DNA of 64,000 nt from assembly GCA_023846275.1 (NCBI GenBank), contig CM043870.1, positions 8,183,527-8,247,526 of the forward strand, given 5' to 3'. Below the pieces are notes generated by a model. The model was not told the DNA's origin. It saw only the letters and a list, made by a program, of their open reading frames with translations, and made no database searches. Positions 34,200 to 46,900 of the stretch are shown piece after piece. The stretch's first letter is position 1, and every line of letters begins with the position of its first letter. This DNA is from Vanilla planifolia. Taxonomy: Eukaryota; Streptophyta; Magnoliopsida; Asparagales; Orchidaceae. Both the position numbers and the translations under genes were made by a program.

Positions 34200-36000
34200 G
34201 ATTCAACAAGAGGAGGAGGGGCTAAATTGTTAGGTATAAAGATTTTAGTTTTTTACAAAATATTTAAAAAAACTATTTTTTAAAAAATATTTAAAAAAAT
34301 TATTTTTAAAATATTTTTTAATAAACTTGAGCAAATCTCTAAAAGTGATTTTATTCAAATTTTAATTTAAAACATGCTAATTTTTCTTTTAATAATAAAT
34401 GTTTATAAAAATTATGAAATAGAAAAATGAACAAGAATAAAAAATATACTCTAATAATTTTTAGTGAATCTATTTAAAGTCTATGTCCATCTTTAACAAA
34501 AACAAAATAAAAAAAAATTAATATAAGCCTGTCATCAAAAGATAAATTGGTTAAAAACTTATAATAGTAAAACAAATACGACATACTATTATGGTTTTAC
34601 AATGAAATAAAATGATAATAAAAAAATATTTAACAACATAAAATAAAAATAATATAAAAAATCATATATATTATGAAATGATTAAAATGTTATAAGTATT
34701 TTAATTAAATCAGTTAGGAATAGAGAAAATTGATTATTTAACTGGTTTGAGAATAATGCCAAATTTAGGAGATTTACGACTAAACGGCACAATGTATGGA
34801 AGAGAAAAAGAGCACGAGCTGTTAATGGCTTGAATGTAGTAGCTTGAAAATTTTCTTTATATTGCAAAAAAATTCATTCATAAATTTTGTTTAAAAGTTT
34901 TTCTATTTATAAACAATTTTTAACAACTAAAAATACTTACAAAGTAGGCAAAATATTTGTTATTATTCTATGAGCTTTGGTATTTTTTAATTAAAAACTT
35001 ATTAATTAAATAAAATTTTTTAAAGGCTCAAAATAATACCTGAAAGAGTCTTTATGCAGGAGCCATTCGATCAAAATGTTAGGGACCATTCGATCATGAA
35101 AACTACACGATTAGAAGAATGTAATTCAATTGGAGGTGTTTAAAAATAATATTTGATCATAATTGTTAGATCTAAATCTTAATTGAATGGCTAGAGTTAA
35201 ATCCTACTATGCATAGAATAAGATTAAACAATGAGATCGTGAAATGATGTCATCAAATGAAGGATATAAACAGGCATTATAAAAAGACAGAGGAGATCAA
35301 GATCATTTGATTATTTAATTATGTGATTGGATAGTTCTAGTTAATGCCAAGCAAAAACAAAGCTTTGGTTTAGTCTTACATTGCTGAGGCAAACAAAGAT
35401 GTTTTGTTTTTAAAGCTTTGTATGATTCCTTTAAGTGACCTATTCAGGGTTTGTTGCCTTTTGATTTGCTCAGGGGGTCACAAAATATGCGGCCAATGAT
35501 GCAATTATACTTGGTTTACTTATATGAGATTAGTAACCCAATCTGAAACAATTTCAATCGTGTTTTGGGATTGATTTCTCGACCCATTAACTTCCTCGAA
35601 ATTTTTAAGGGGTACTCCCTGACCTGAAGCAGTTTTATTATACTGTAAACAAGTTAGGTATTTTAAAAATATTTTTATTAATTAATTAATAATATTATAA
35701 CATATTTTTTTATAAAATATTAATTAAGGTTTTTAAATATTGATTATGATGAAATAATGATCAAGTTAATTAAAGAAGATGAATCAAGTTTTCGAAAACC
35801 TAATATTTTTTAATATGATTAATTTAAATAAATTTTAATTTGTATGTCTTGTAATAAATATTTTAATCAAGATTAATATTATAATCAAAATATAATTAAA
35901 ATATCTAAAATTAAATTTAAAATATATCTTTTGATGGTTTTTCACTCCAACCAATATGATCTTCATGAGATTTGACATTTACTCATCTTTTTTAAATTCT
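34200..36000 (-). repeat. LTR-like repeat, reverse orientation, inside the LINE
   Basis: Read on the minus strand, the left edge near 34205 (GAGGAGGAGGGG on the plus strand) corresponds to the C-rich end of the copia LTRs. The block at 35060-35640 carries the same kind of 'gatcgaatg' and 'gggactaa'-like segments in reverse. It separates the two halves of the LINE endonuclease region. Similarity is low and the right boundary is uncertain. Confidence 0.35.
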
Positions 36001-36773
36001 CTTATGAATATAATAATTGAATATCTAAAATCTAAAAATATACTTAAACACATTCATTAGAAATACTTAGGTTCAACATTATAATAAGTTGTATAATATT
36101 TTTTATTCAATTTATGCCTCCAGGGACTATGCTATTAGAAGAGACTTTTAGGCTTTCATGTTTCAAAATTATGAAAATATGCTTCTTTCACTTATCAGAA
36201 GACCTTAATTTCACTCTCTTATTTTAAGAAAAAAAGAGACAATGCATTTTGATTCTTAATTAATGAAGAAGACTTCACCCAGTTCATTAATGTTGCTAAT
36301 CTTTATGACTTGGGATTAATTGTAATGCTTATACTTGATACAATAATGAGGGTAGATCTACCCATATTTTCAAAAGACTAAATAGTGCTTTCTTCAATCC
36401 ATTAACCCTTTAGTAATTTTTGGGCACAACTATTCATCATTTATCCACATTGAGTTGGATCATTATCTTTTTTTAATCCAATTCTTGCACCTGGACTTCC
36501 TTCCTTTTGTTAAGAGATTGATGTTCCAAGACATGTGACTCACTATTTACAAGTGAGGCATGTTGTTTCTTCAACATGGTGCAAGTATACAAAAGCTAGG
36601 ATCTGTTCATGTCAATGTACCAATTTTACTAGATCATTCATTGCCCTTAGCAAATAGGGCAAACATAAATTTGCAAAACTTATAAAGACCAACATCAGCA
36701 TTGAGTAGAAGACAATGCTCTCCAAAATAAGGATATAGAATAGGGACACCCCTCACTACACAAGAATAACCAC

Positions 36774-36869
36774 CTTCTTGATGTTATTGCATAATATCAT
36801 AATAACTTTACTTCACAATAACTTCTTGATGTTATTGCATAATATCACAATAACTTTACTTCACAATAA
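36774..36869. repeat. Tandem duplication, unit 48 bp, two copies
   Basis: The segment from CTTCTTGATGTTATTGC at 36774 recurs at 36822 with one change seen. A further partial repeat of 'acaataactttactt' follows to about 36880. It lies in the LINE remnant. Confidence 0.85.
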
Positions 36870-37334
36870 CTTTACTTATGCAAAAACTTGACAATAATAG
36901 CATGCAAGGCTAGATGGGCTTAGCTCAATGATTGCAACTCTAACTTGTTCCATAATGTTGTATTGACTCATCAAAATGATAATTACATACAACTTACTAA
37001 TCTTCTACATTTAAGGAGACATCTTAGGTATGAATCAATTATATTTTATTTGATCTATTTAATAAGAAATGGTCTTCATTATAGCAAACACTTATCAAAG
37101 TTGTCTTGCTCTATAAATGACTTACACCAGCTCAAGTGGCTATGCTTCCCACTTCCATTACTATTGCAAATATTTGGAATGATATTTGGTCTTTAGGCCC
37201 AAATCATGCATCAAGTACAAATGGTATCACTACTTCCTTTTTAAACGGTTATTAAGACATCACTAAAACAAATATGCTAAAGATTATTAAGGAGGTTTTT
37301 GCCAATTACCAAAACCTACACTAATGGTGTGATA

Positions 37335-38995
37335 TTTTTATACCCATTGATATGATGATCTTAAAACTAAGCTAATTATTACTAATGCGTAGTTTCTTGT
37401 TATTTTAGTTTAATCTTAAGGTGTTATTGTATGGTTGGGTCATTAGAGCAAAGATTATAGCATCTGAAATGGATGGAGATTGAATGCTTAATTTGTTGAG
37501 TTTGGAACCAAAGACAAAGCTCTTTATGGAGTAATTAATTTACAAAAAACTAACATTCTTGATCATCTATATAGTTAGTATGTTAAACCTTTATTTTCTT
37601 AATAGTTGTGAGACCTAAGATCATAATTATGGTTTAAAAATATTTGAGTTGATTTTTGGTGATATGTAGTATGCATTAGATGTGTTATACTTGGATTTAA
37701 AAATGAAGTTTTTTTAATTTCAAATTGTATACAAAAATATTTTGATAAAAAAATTTAGCTTAAGGACTTACTCCTCAACCAAGCCCAAAGGCTTGGGTCT
37801 AGTGGCTTGAAGTACTAAGCATTTGGCCTTGGGGAGTTACGATTTAAGAGATAAACTCAAACTGAGTCAGGTCAAGCTCAAGTCTCGATATAGTCTTGTA
37901 GTAGCTTGGGTTGAAGAGATAACCAACCCATTTAAGCTATTTGAACCATGTGTAATTAAGATATACTACACACTCCAAGTATATTTTAGTAATGTGGGAC
38001 TAAAGTCATCAGTGTCTATATGCTCTCAAATTGGGAGTGAATTAAAGTCATCGAATCGCACATTTTTATAAATGAATAATAGTTATCGTGTCTGTCTCTT
38101 GAATAGGGAACATAATCCATCTTATCGTCTATTCGATGAGCATGACTGAATGGTCATGATTGGCTCTACCATTTTGAATATTAGATTTAATCTAATCATC
38201 AATCTAATAGCTTGATCAAATGGTTAAGATCAGCTTTGCTTTTATAAACAGTGCTCTTACACATCATATTATCCATCTAACACATAAGTTCTAATGATCC
38301 AGATCAAAATATTGTTTGGGTCATACCTAAACTCTTTAATTAGTCTTTTGATTGAAGAACTCTTGTTCCATCCATTAAGATCGAATGGTTGCTACTCTTC
38401 TTCTTCTTTTTTATTTTCAACAATGGCTATCTTTTGGAAAAGGCTCATTTTATCTATTAGAAGTGTTATTAGGGTATTGTTTTTGGACTATAAATAGAAG
38501 TTATTTAATAATATTTTATGATTGATGAATCAACTTGAAATTTTAGAAAAATATTTAAGAGAAGTAAAAAACTATGAGCATCATTTTTCATTACATGCTT
38601 GCCCTTCATATCATTTAGTAATGCTTACATCTATAGTTGTTATGCTACTTTTGTTTGAAGAATTCAAAGGTGTAGGAGATTTGTATGTACTATTATTGTA
38701 AAACTTTCATATTTTCTTTGTAGTTGAAGTTCTTATTTTTTTTGGTGCATCATTAGAGCACTAGATTATACTTGGTTTATCCTTAATAGTTTTGACAAAA
38801 GAGAATGGTTAGTGGAAGCTTAATCGAGTTATCTAGGGTAGTTGTAGGCATGGGTTTTGGTTAAACTAATTAAAAAAATATTTATGCCTCTCTTATTTTG
38901 TTGTTGTGTATTTTTTATTTTTTACTTCATTGAATAATATTTCTAAAATAAATTTTTATTCATAAGAATAAGAATTTTCTTTGAATTGAAATAAT
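37335..38995 (+). repeat. Third copy of the copia LTR (solo LTR-like), inside the LINE
   Basis: Collinear with the copia LTRs: a TATACCCATTGATATGATGATC start, the 'aagcccaaaggcttgg' block near 37780, the 'gaatggt' segments near 38150-38390, the TATA motif CTATAAATAG at 38488-38497, and the 'gtggaagcttaatcgag' block near 38813. LINE RT sequence lies on both sides (WSLGPNHA... before, LDDTIFVS after), which supports insertion into the LINE. No internal domain adjoins it. Terminal bases and any target duplication could not be fixed. Confidence 0.6.
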
Positions 38996-39289
38996 ATTTT
39001 GAAATAAAAATATAGTTATGATATCTTTAATTCAAGGTTACAATTAGCTGAACGTGTCATTCTACTTATTGTTTTACTCCACATTAGCTTTTCCTTGATG
39101 ATACAATTTTTGTATCATGGTATTTTATTATTTCAAATTAACAACATTATCATGAGTAAAGCTCCTTTTGATTGAAGATGTATTTTAAGTTTTGATAATG
39201 TCAGTAAATATGTGATTTTAAATCAAACAAATAGTGCCACAAAATCTTTAAGATAAATACAATAAATGCCAACTCTAGATCATGCATGT

Positions 39290-39480
39290 GATAATTCTTT
39301 TCATGAGGCCTAATCTATATAGAAGGATATGGTATAAAATTTCTATTTTGCATTAGTATTGATCCCAATCATTATAATGATGCATCAATATAGATATGAA
39401 ACTCTTCATTAGTTATTAATAAGGTTAGTACTAGTGATTGTTAGTTTCTTCTTTAAAGTTTTTAAATTATCCTTACACTT
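39290..39480 (-). pseudogene. Ty3/gypsy RNase H remnant
   Basis: Minus-strand frames give KCKDNLKTLKKKLT, then SYLY.CI and, in another frame, IDAS followed by GSILMQN. These match the FQELKxRLTTAPVL ... YTDASxxGLGCVLMQ segment that opens gypsy RNase H. Stops interrupt it. Confidence 0.6.
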
Positions 39481-39639
39481 GCTATCTTAGTTAAATGGTT
39501 CTATCTTTTGTGTGACTTGGTCAAAGTTATAATAATCTGAGAGAACTTTTTAACAAACTTTAAGTAATATTAAGTAAATCCAAATAAGCTTTGAGTTTTT
39601 GTGATATTAATAGGCTTAAGATAATCTATTATCATTCTT

Positions 39640-40030
39640 ACCTTTTGAATATCCACTTCTTTATGTTTAATTAATACATTTTCGAAGGATGAGATACTTT
39701 TTAACCAAAAGTAATATTTGAAAAACTAAACATATACATAATATTCTTTCAATCTTTATATCATCATCTTCATAAGTTGTGTATGCTCTTATCCATTTAT
39801 TGAATATTAGTATATCATCAATAAATATCATGACAAAATTGTCCAACAATTATTTGGACACCTTATTTATGAGATTCATAAAAATAGTCACTAAATTTAT
39901 CAATTTGAATAAAAGTATTATGAATTCATAATAGTAATATTTGGTTTAGAAAGTTGCTCTTGGTATATCATCTTCTTGAATATTTAATTGGTGATAACTT
40001 GATCTTAAGTTGATCTTTAAGAATACCTCT
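39640..40030 (-). pseudogene. Ty3/gypsy reverse transcriptase remnant
   Basis: The minus-strand frame 39849-39667 contains LDNFVMIFIDDILIFNKW, matching the gypsy RT active site (F)VVVFIDDILIYSK with both catalytic Asp kept. Upstream, reading towards 40030, is a patch like LRSGYHQLxIxExDIPKTAF in broken frames (from about 39950). Confidence 0.8.
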
Positions 40031-40779
40031 ACTGGCAAAAAATGGGTAAGTGTGAATGTTGCATTTAGATCTTAAGCAAGCTCTAACACCAAAAGTGAGG
40101 AAGAATGGGTAAGAAGAATTCTTATAGGTAGATCCTAACCAAGATTTGATACTAAAATTAATAGAGAAGCGAAATGAAGAACTCGTAAAGTAGGATTTGA
40201 GATGAAAAATGACAATAATAATGATGATAACAATGATAGAGATGAAATTTGAATTATAACTTAGATATTTTTAGATAACAACCCAAATGAACCTAGCTCG
40301 CAAATAGAGATGTGCATGATATACAATAAAAAGAAACAACACTTTCAATCAAATTGTAATGCCAATCAAACCAATCATTTTTTATTTCATAAAGCATGCT
40401 AAGAGACATGAAAGATAACATTTAAATTAAAAAAAAATTATAAAAATACCGATACCTAATAAAATAATAAAATAATAAACAATAAAAATAAAATAGCTAA
40501 AAATTCGTAAGGGCCATATAAAAAATCCATTATTACTCACAATTAAAAAATGTAAAATAATAAGAAAAACCTTATATGACTCAAGAGATCAACTCATCTT
40601 CATCCACTTGATGCATCATATATTGTATAAATCTACCCCAAAAAAAGAAATTTTCTCATAGAATTGTATTCCAAGTCTTCATCAAACTTAGCATCAATTT
40701 GTATAACTTTTTTTAAAAATTAAGGAATCAAGTGACTTGACTACATAAAAGGTTAGATGATTCAACTAAAGATGACACA

Positions 40780-41190
40780 TGAAGACCTTCTCCTTTTCTT
40801 GCTAAGCGTGTTTCTCTTGGTGCTAATAATTCCATTAAGATGAAGCATTATGGTTATTTTAGACTTATTACAAAAGTGCACTCCAAGGGTTAAATCAATT
40901 CATCCAAAAGGAATGACTGGCAAATTAGCCTTTCTTGTCCAACTTTTCAAAGTTAACGATACTCCAAAAGTCATTCTAACTATAGCTTAAGCCTTTGGAT
41001 TCATTATTTTCAAGAAATTGAGGCACTTGCTTACTTGCAACCCAAATTTTTGGATAAGTCTTGTAGCCATAAACATGTATGTAGCACTTACGTCAACTAT
41101 TGTCATAATCTCTTGACCATTCATCTTCATTGAGATATGCAACAACAAAGAATGAAGACACCTGCATCATTACTATTGTGTTCAACATTT
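40780..41190 (-). pseudogene. Ty3/gypsy protease region remnant
   Basis: Minus-strand translation gives NGQEIMTIVDVSATYMFMAT, matching the NGKxVxAMVDTGATHNFVA motif of gypsy proteases, with Asp kept but Thr-Gly changed to Val-Ser. Downstream come SWTRKANLPVIPLDEFDLTLG, a match to the WxGKxxFxVVPMDDFxxVLG block, and HFCNKSK. Confidence 0.75.
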
Positions 41191-41279
41191 CATTTCAATC
41201 AACTACTAAATGATTAAGTAATTATAAATGATTGACTAGTGTAGTAACTTTGTTTTTATCATATTCCTTAATAGTTTTC

Positions 41280-42250
41280 TTAACCATAAGGGCACTAAAC
41301 TTTTTATACCTGGTAATATCTAGCATTATAAGGTTCAATGCATAAAAGTATAACTTTATTGATTTGTTGAATTATTCATACCTTGGAAGGAAGATGACTC
41401 TTTTTTTTGCTCACCTTTATTATTCTTTTCACCCCTATTATTCTTCTTTATATCTTACCTTAATTCCTTTATCTTTTCTTTGCCTTAGATTTTAAAAAGG
41501 CATTTGAAGCTTTGGAAACTCTTAAGTCCATAAGACCATTGACAACAATGATTGCACTTGAGAAGTTCTTTATAGTTTGTTGACAAAGCCCAATTTCGCC
41601 TAGTGGTGCAGCTTAGACAAGAAGATAAAAAGCTTGTCTTCCCTGAATATATTATGGATATTCAGTATCAAGGACTCTAAAATCCTTGACATATTCCCAC
41701 ATAACTCCACTATGCTTCATCTATTTTAAACCTTCTTAAGCCACCCAAGAAGCATTGTAAGAAAGAAATTGATCTTTCATCTCTCTCTTGAACTTTTCCC
41801 ATGTATTAATCTTCAACCTTCAAGCATTTGCATCATCAATATTCTATATTTTCTATCACACATTCACATCTCCCATGAGATATATGTTGAAAATGATTAC
41901 CTTCTCTTCATTAGGCAAATGAGAAAATGTGAAGTATTGCTCCATGGCCACAAGAAGTTCTCCAACTTAACACTCCTTGTGCTATTGAATTACTTATTTT
42001 TATGAATCTTCATGAAATGCCAATCTCTTGCTACAAATTTGTACTTCCAATTACCATGCGTATCATGGCCAACCGGCAAAGTTGTTTGTCTTACTTATAA
42101 TAGATTCACTTGACATCCTTAATAGGGTCAATTTGAGACATTTCACAATTGACTCCAAGTTTGTAAGATGCTCCAAAATGGTGACAAACCTCCCCCATTA
42201 GGTGTAGTGCTAAGAATTTCTATCCATGAAGGCCTTTGTCTGAGTTTTGT
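41280..42250 (-). pseudogene. Ty3/gypsy gag remnant
   Basis: Minus-strand pieces are LENFLW, QYFTFSHLPNEEKVIIFNIY, NTWEKFKREMKDQFLSYNAS, VMWEYVKDFRVL and FSSAIIVVNGLMDLRV. These correspond in order to the gypsy capsid pattern L.xFLWxxEQYF, GExKVxxxxxYL, TWExFKxELxxQFYPEN, VREYVKEFSxL and DLxxAIAAAxxLxDxR. The zinc knuckle seems lost. Confidence 0.8.
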
Positions 42251-42277
42251 CGATTCTACTGATTATCTTGAAGAATA

Positions 42278-42291
42278 GGGCTCTAATACTA
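42278..42291 (-). other. Primer-binding site of the Ty3/gypsy element
   Basis: The reverse complement reads TAGTATTAGAGCCC, close to TGGTATCAGAGCCC, the complement of the initiator-tRNA-Met 3' end. It lies just upstream of the gag remnant in element orientation. Confidence 0.65.
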
Positions 42292-42294
42292 GTT

Positions 42295-43740
42295 GTCATA
42301 GGCTCGCTTGTCACAAATTTGGAAAATATAACCAATCATTTTTTGTGTGGTGACTAAGAACTCCAATCTTTAGTTCAATCTTACTAAAATACAAAAACAT
42401 ACAAAATAGGCAAAATTAGGATTGAGAAAATACTTTTTCTTTGTTGGATTTATTAAGAAAATAAATATAAGATCATAAATACATATAGGGGCATACGTAA
42501 TTCCCTGTAACCCCTTTTACAATGATTTATAACCTTATGAGTGATGAATGGTTGCTCAATCCAGTATTAAGCAATAGTTGTTTAACCTCTCCAACCATTG
42601 ATCAAAGAACAATACCGCATTCCTGGAATTGCCTCTATATTCATTGAAGTTAAGGGGGCATAATCTATCATCTTAAGAAACCCTCAAAGTCTAATTAAAG
42701 TAATTCACTTTTTGTTTTAATCCATTTTGAGAATAAGCATCATTCTTTAAAATATTCCTCAATCTCAATTATAATTGACAACCACCCACTATTACAAGTG
42801 TTCAAAATTCATGCATTAATGCTTTGTGCGATTCAAATAGTCATTGGATTACCCTTGCTTATAATAAAAAAATTCCTTCACTCACATGGTTCAAACAACT
42901 GTGTATATGTTCATAACCCATGCTTGCTTGATATTTACTAGTTCCACTAATAGTTTTGACAACCCAATGAAAATTGTTTATTAAGATCAAATATGCCTTG
43001 AATCTTTGGTTGAACTTTTACTTTTGATGACATGTTTGTAAACAATTCTGTCAAGGACTTCATTAGAGGAAGTGAGAAAGTTGAAAGATTGTGAGGATCT
43101 CTTAAAATTTTTATAGATGAAAACTAAATAGAAGAAGAAATTAATTATTGAAAGATGTTAAGTTCTACCACTACTTTTGATATTTATCTATCATCTACAA
43201 ATTATTAAAAATTTTTTTTTTTTCTTCTAAGAATATATTATTCGAGCGAATTCTTTCTCTCATTTTTTCTATTATTTATTCCAAGTTTTTATTATGAGAT
43301 TGAGTGCACTAATAATCTTTGTTTACAAATTAAATGCATTTAAATTGTATTTGCAAGCTAATATTAGAAATTAAAAATCTAGAATACATATTATTCACAA
43401 ATAACACATTGATCATTAACTTCAAAACTTTTATAGCAATGGGCTGAAAAGTTTGCAAACCGTTCAATTTATTTGTTTTATTAAATAAAGAAACATTAAA
43501 TCAGTTTCATATATTCAAACTATCAACAATAATTTAGAAAAAATTGCCAATGATAAATGTATCAAGTGACTTTTTTTAAGAATGTTAAAAATGTATGCAC
43601 GGATTTAAATATCATATATTCCATATAACAATAACATTACTATTAAATGAACTATAGTTCATTAACTAAAGTTTTTTTTTGGAATAAAATATTTTTTTAT
43701 GATTTGTAAATTGTAAAAAAATGTTGAAACTATCTGATAA
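42295..43740. other. Intergenic DNA, probably including a gypsy LTR remnant
   Basis: The position just outside the minus-strand PBS predicts an LTR here, but no second copy exists in the window to delimit it. No gene was recognised. Confidence 0.35.
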
Positions 43741-43932
43741 GCCAAAAGGCCCAGCCTTTGCCCATAATGCGAAAACCAGCACAAGAGACCGTTCTCTCAT
43801 TTAACATGACAAAAAGAAAGTGAGCGGGACAGAGCGGCGAAACCCCGATGACTGGAAGCAGATCTCTCTTCGTATGCTAACGAGAGAAGAGAATTTCATT
43901 CTCGCAGATCAAGTTCTCGCACGCTTACGCCG
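43741..43932 (+). promoter_or_regulatory. Proximal promoter / 5' leader of CASP
   Basis: Composition changes abruptly from AT-rich to mixed here. An AGGCCCAG element at 43747-43754 holds GGCCCA, a site-II type motif recognised by TCP factors and common in plant housekeeping promoters. The transcription start is not determinable from sequence. Confidence 0.4.
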
Positions 43933-46900
43933 ATGGAGTCGAACCAGGCGGGAACCGAAAGAGAGAAAGCTACCTCCTCTTCGCCTATTGCCGTTGTCTG
44001 CAGCTTCTGGAGAGGTACTTGAATCCTCGATGCATTGCTTCTGTCATCTCTTTCGTTCGCATGTACTATGCAGCGCCCCATGAAATATCTTATAGAAATA
44101 TTTGGGCAATGGAAATTGTTTTGGAGATCGTGTAGAGTTTGGCCTCATGACTAACCGAGTGGTTATTACTCGTTCTGCAGCGTCGTTCTTTTTGTGATAA
44201 ACTGAGATGTAGCGCTGTTTTTGAAGTTGCGGTGGGCTATGTCAAGATGGTTATATGGACTCTGAATATAATTGTCTGTATGGATTATAGAAGAGTACGC
44301 CCTAATTATCTGCTGTAAGCTTCTGTTAGATTTTGAAGATTTGATTCTGTCGTAGGAAAACAGATTCTTTCGGTTCTTGAGCAATTAATTAATTGAGTAG
44401 GATGTGATGGGATATTTTTCTTTCTCGATTTTGGAAGCCATAATGTTTGGATCATTGATGAATGAGGCTATACCAAATGCTACTCGATGAGTAGTAGTTC
44501 TCACGTTTTGAAGCTTGCATGCCTCGATTGTAAGGTGTGATTTTTAACTCATAGTTGGTTGAGGCATTTGTTTTATTGCACGCTATACAGTGCAATGCCT
44601 GATGGCGATGTCTTTGCATATTTCTTTTAGCTATCTTCCTATCCCTTCTAGAAACTTAAATGATCAACGTTGATAAATTTCTTTGCAAAATGGAGTTTAT
44701 GAGTGAATTGTTGTGTTCAATTCAAATGCTAAAATTTGAAAGGTTGAGCTGATGTACTATTAGCTGTAATCATATCATAATCTGGAAAGGTTGAGCTGAT
44801 TTACTATTAGCTATAATCATATCATAATCTGGTAAGGGAGGTGTACAAAATGGTGTTGGGACCTAATGTGTTACTGGATGGATATCCTAACAATCCAAAA
44901 GTTTAGGCTTATTTAAATGGATCAAATTAATTGTATGTTAAGACTTCAAAAGTTATGCCCAACTTTTAATCTGGGTTTTATTATAATCTCATTTTTACTC
45001 AACTTATTACGATGTAGTTCACTGTATTGTGAATAGGAAACATATTATTTGAATTTTTATATCCATTTTTTCATTGAATTTTAATTCTTTTTATTGAAAT
45101 TAAAAGAGTGCCCAGAATTATGGGGTGAGCAAATGTATGATTGGATGCCTTCCCATTGAGAACTAGATTATTTGGTGATAGAAGTCATATGATTCCATAT
45201 TTTTTTGGTTGGTACCTTAAAGGTTGAACTCTTTATAAAGATAGAAATGTAATTTTATTTATCTTCTTCTTGGAGTTAAAAAGTTGTTACGAAGTTGATT
45301 TTATAAGTAGTGATGTATATTGTAGGAGTCTAAGCTATTTTCTTTTCGTAATTCCTCGAGATTTGTGTGCTATCTGTATGATTTGAAGAAATTTAATCAC
45401 AAAGATTCTGGTTTAAATTATTTAGTGTCCAAAATGATTCATCTCATGGGGGAATGCTATTGTTTTAGTTGATAGTAGTCCACGTATTAGCATGTAAAAG
45501 TATTTTCTTTGAGTTATTTTAGTTATACTTGTTTTTTCATCTTTTTTGTCTTTGTCATGTTGCATGTTGCACTATTTATATCCCCAAGAAGGTGTTCTAT
45601 TTTGTATTGGCTTAAGTTTCATGACTAACAGAGTATTCTTGTGTTAGTTAACAATAGTTTCAACTGGACATTGTATGCAACAAATCCATGGTAAAATTTT
45701 AAAAAAACCACATTTTTTTTTCTCAAACTCTTTATAAAATTTGTTGAGAAAAGCATCAAGTGAAAACAAATGTTGACTTCTAATTTTTCATATTTATCAT
45801 TTTAAATAATAAGGTAGTTTAATTGTGCTATCAGTCTTTGTAAGCTAGGTATTTGATTTTTAGGCATTTATTTTTTGCTTGTTCATTATGTAACATGGGC
45901 ACATCATACCCCCAAATTTATTTGCCACATTTGTAAGTCAGTCTTTGTAAGCTAGGTATTTGATTTTTAGGCATTTATTTTTTGCTTGTTCGTTATGTAA
46001 CATGGGCACATCATACCCCCAAATTTATTTGCCACATTTGTAAGAGAATTTGTATTTAATTGTAACATTCTAGTTTTTCTTGATGAGGTATTGTCCCAAA
46101 TTAATCAGGTTTTATCCCTTTTTCATGGGGTCCCTTTTTGCTCGGTCACTCATCTTAAAATGTTTTAGCTTTGGCATGCTTAATCGTAGAATTTTCATAG
46201 GATCCAAGCTCAAGTTGACCCCAAAAGATGCCTCATCATGCTTATGATTTATATCGCTTAAGATCTTCTTTCTTTTAGCTCCTATATTTCAAATGTTCTC
46301 TTGATGCTTTCATCCTTCTTGAATAACCTTGGATCCCTATTTTAGATGTTCTTTTGAACTTTCCATTCTTCTCAGGTTGCTTGTTAGATGTTACATATCC
46401 ACTAGCTTTTGTTTGGTTCATTCTCAAACCACATCGAACTAGAGGAGGTTAACTTTGATACCCATATTATAACATCTTAGTTTTATTTGGTGAGATATTG
46501 TTTAGAACTACTAGGACTTTGTCTTTTTGTAGAGGATCTTTTCTTGTTTAGTCATTTATCCCAAAATTTTTCTGACTCCGACATGCTTAGTTATAGATTT
46601 TTCATGAGATTAATACCCAGGTTACGTCGAAAAGGTGCTTCATTATTTCAAGGTTTATGATTTTATTTATATTATTCAGGATCTTCTCTCTTATAATTGA
46701 TGTAAAACTTCTTTATCTTCCTGTTTCTCATATGTCAGATGTTCTTCTGATCTTTCTATCCTTTTTAGGTAGCATTGGCCTCAATACTTTGGATGTTCTC
46801 CTAGTCTCTTTTCATCCTTTCGGGCAGCCAATCGGGTGTTACATTAGCGTTAATACGATATATACTTTTAGGATGTTGATATTATTGCTAAATCTATCTG

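Larger units (their letters stand above)
33895..39250 (+). mobile_element. Broken non-LTR retrotransposon (LINE), interrupted by LTR-like inserts
   Basis: Pieces appear in LINE ORF2 order. At 33897-34020 is the endonuclease start (INALSWNF..., ending VIMETR). At about 36100-36480 is the later endonuclease (NVANLYDLGL, then the patch LNSAFFNPLTL and ELDHYL). At 36480-36600 the post-endonuclease linker reads FQDM.LT. At 36930-36990 is FHNVVLTHQNDN and at 37170-37260 WSLGPNHA.S.NGITTSFF, the RT start. At about 39040-39230 are LAERVI, then LDDTIFVS, which corresponds to FADD of the RT active site, then SFDNVSKYVILN. Frame changes and stops are frequent. Plant L1-type LINEs encode an APE-like endonuclease and RT. 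Two inserts (34200-36000 and 37335-38995) separate the pieces. Confidence 0.65.
39280..42294 (-). mobile_element. Decayed Ty3/gypsy retrotransposon, minus strand
   Basis: Reading leftward from 42294: a PBS-like site, gag, protease, RT and RNase H remnants in the Ty3/gypsy order. All reading frames are broken. The gag and protease patches (WxLxQY, VGxWxGKxxFxVVxxDxF type) resemble chromovirus-like gypsy elements. Integrase was not found on the left, where LINE sequence takes over. The LTR beyond 42294 was not delimited. Confidence 0.75.
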
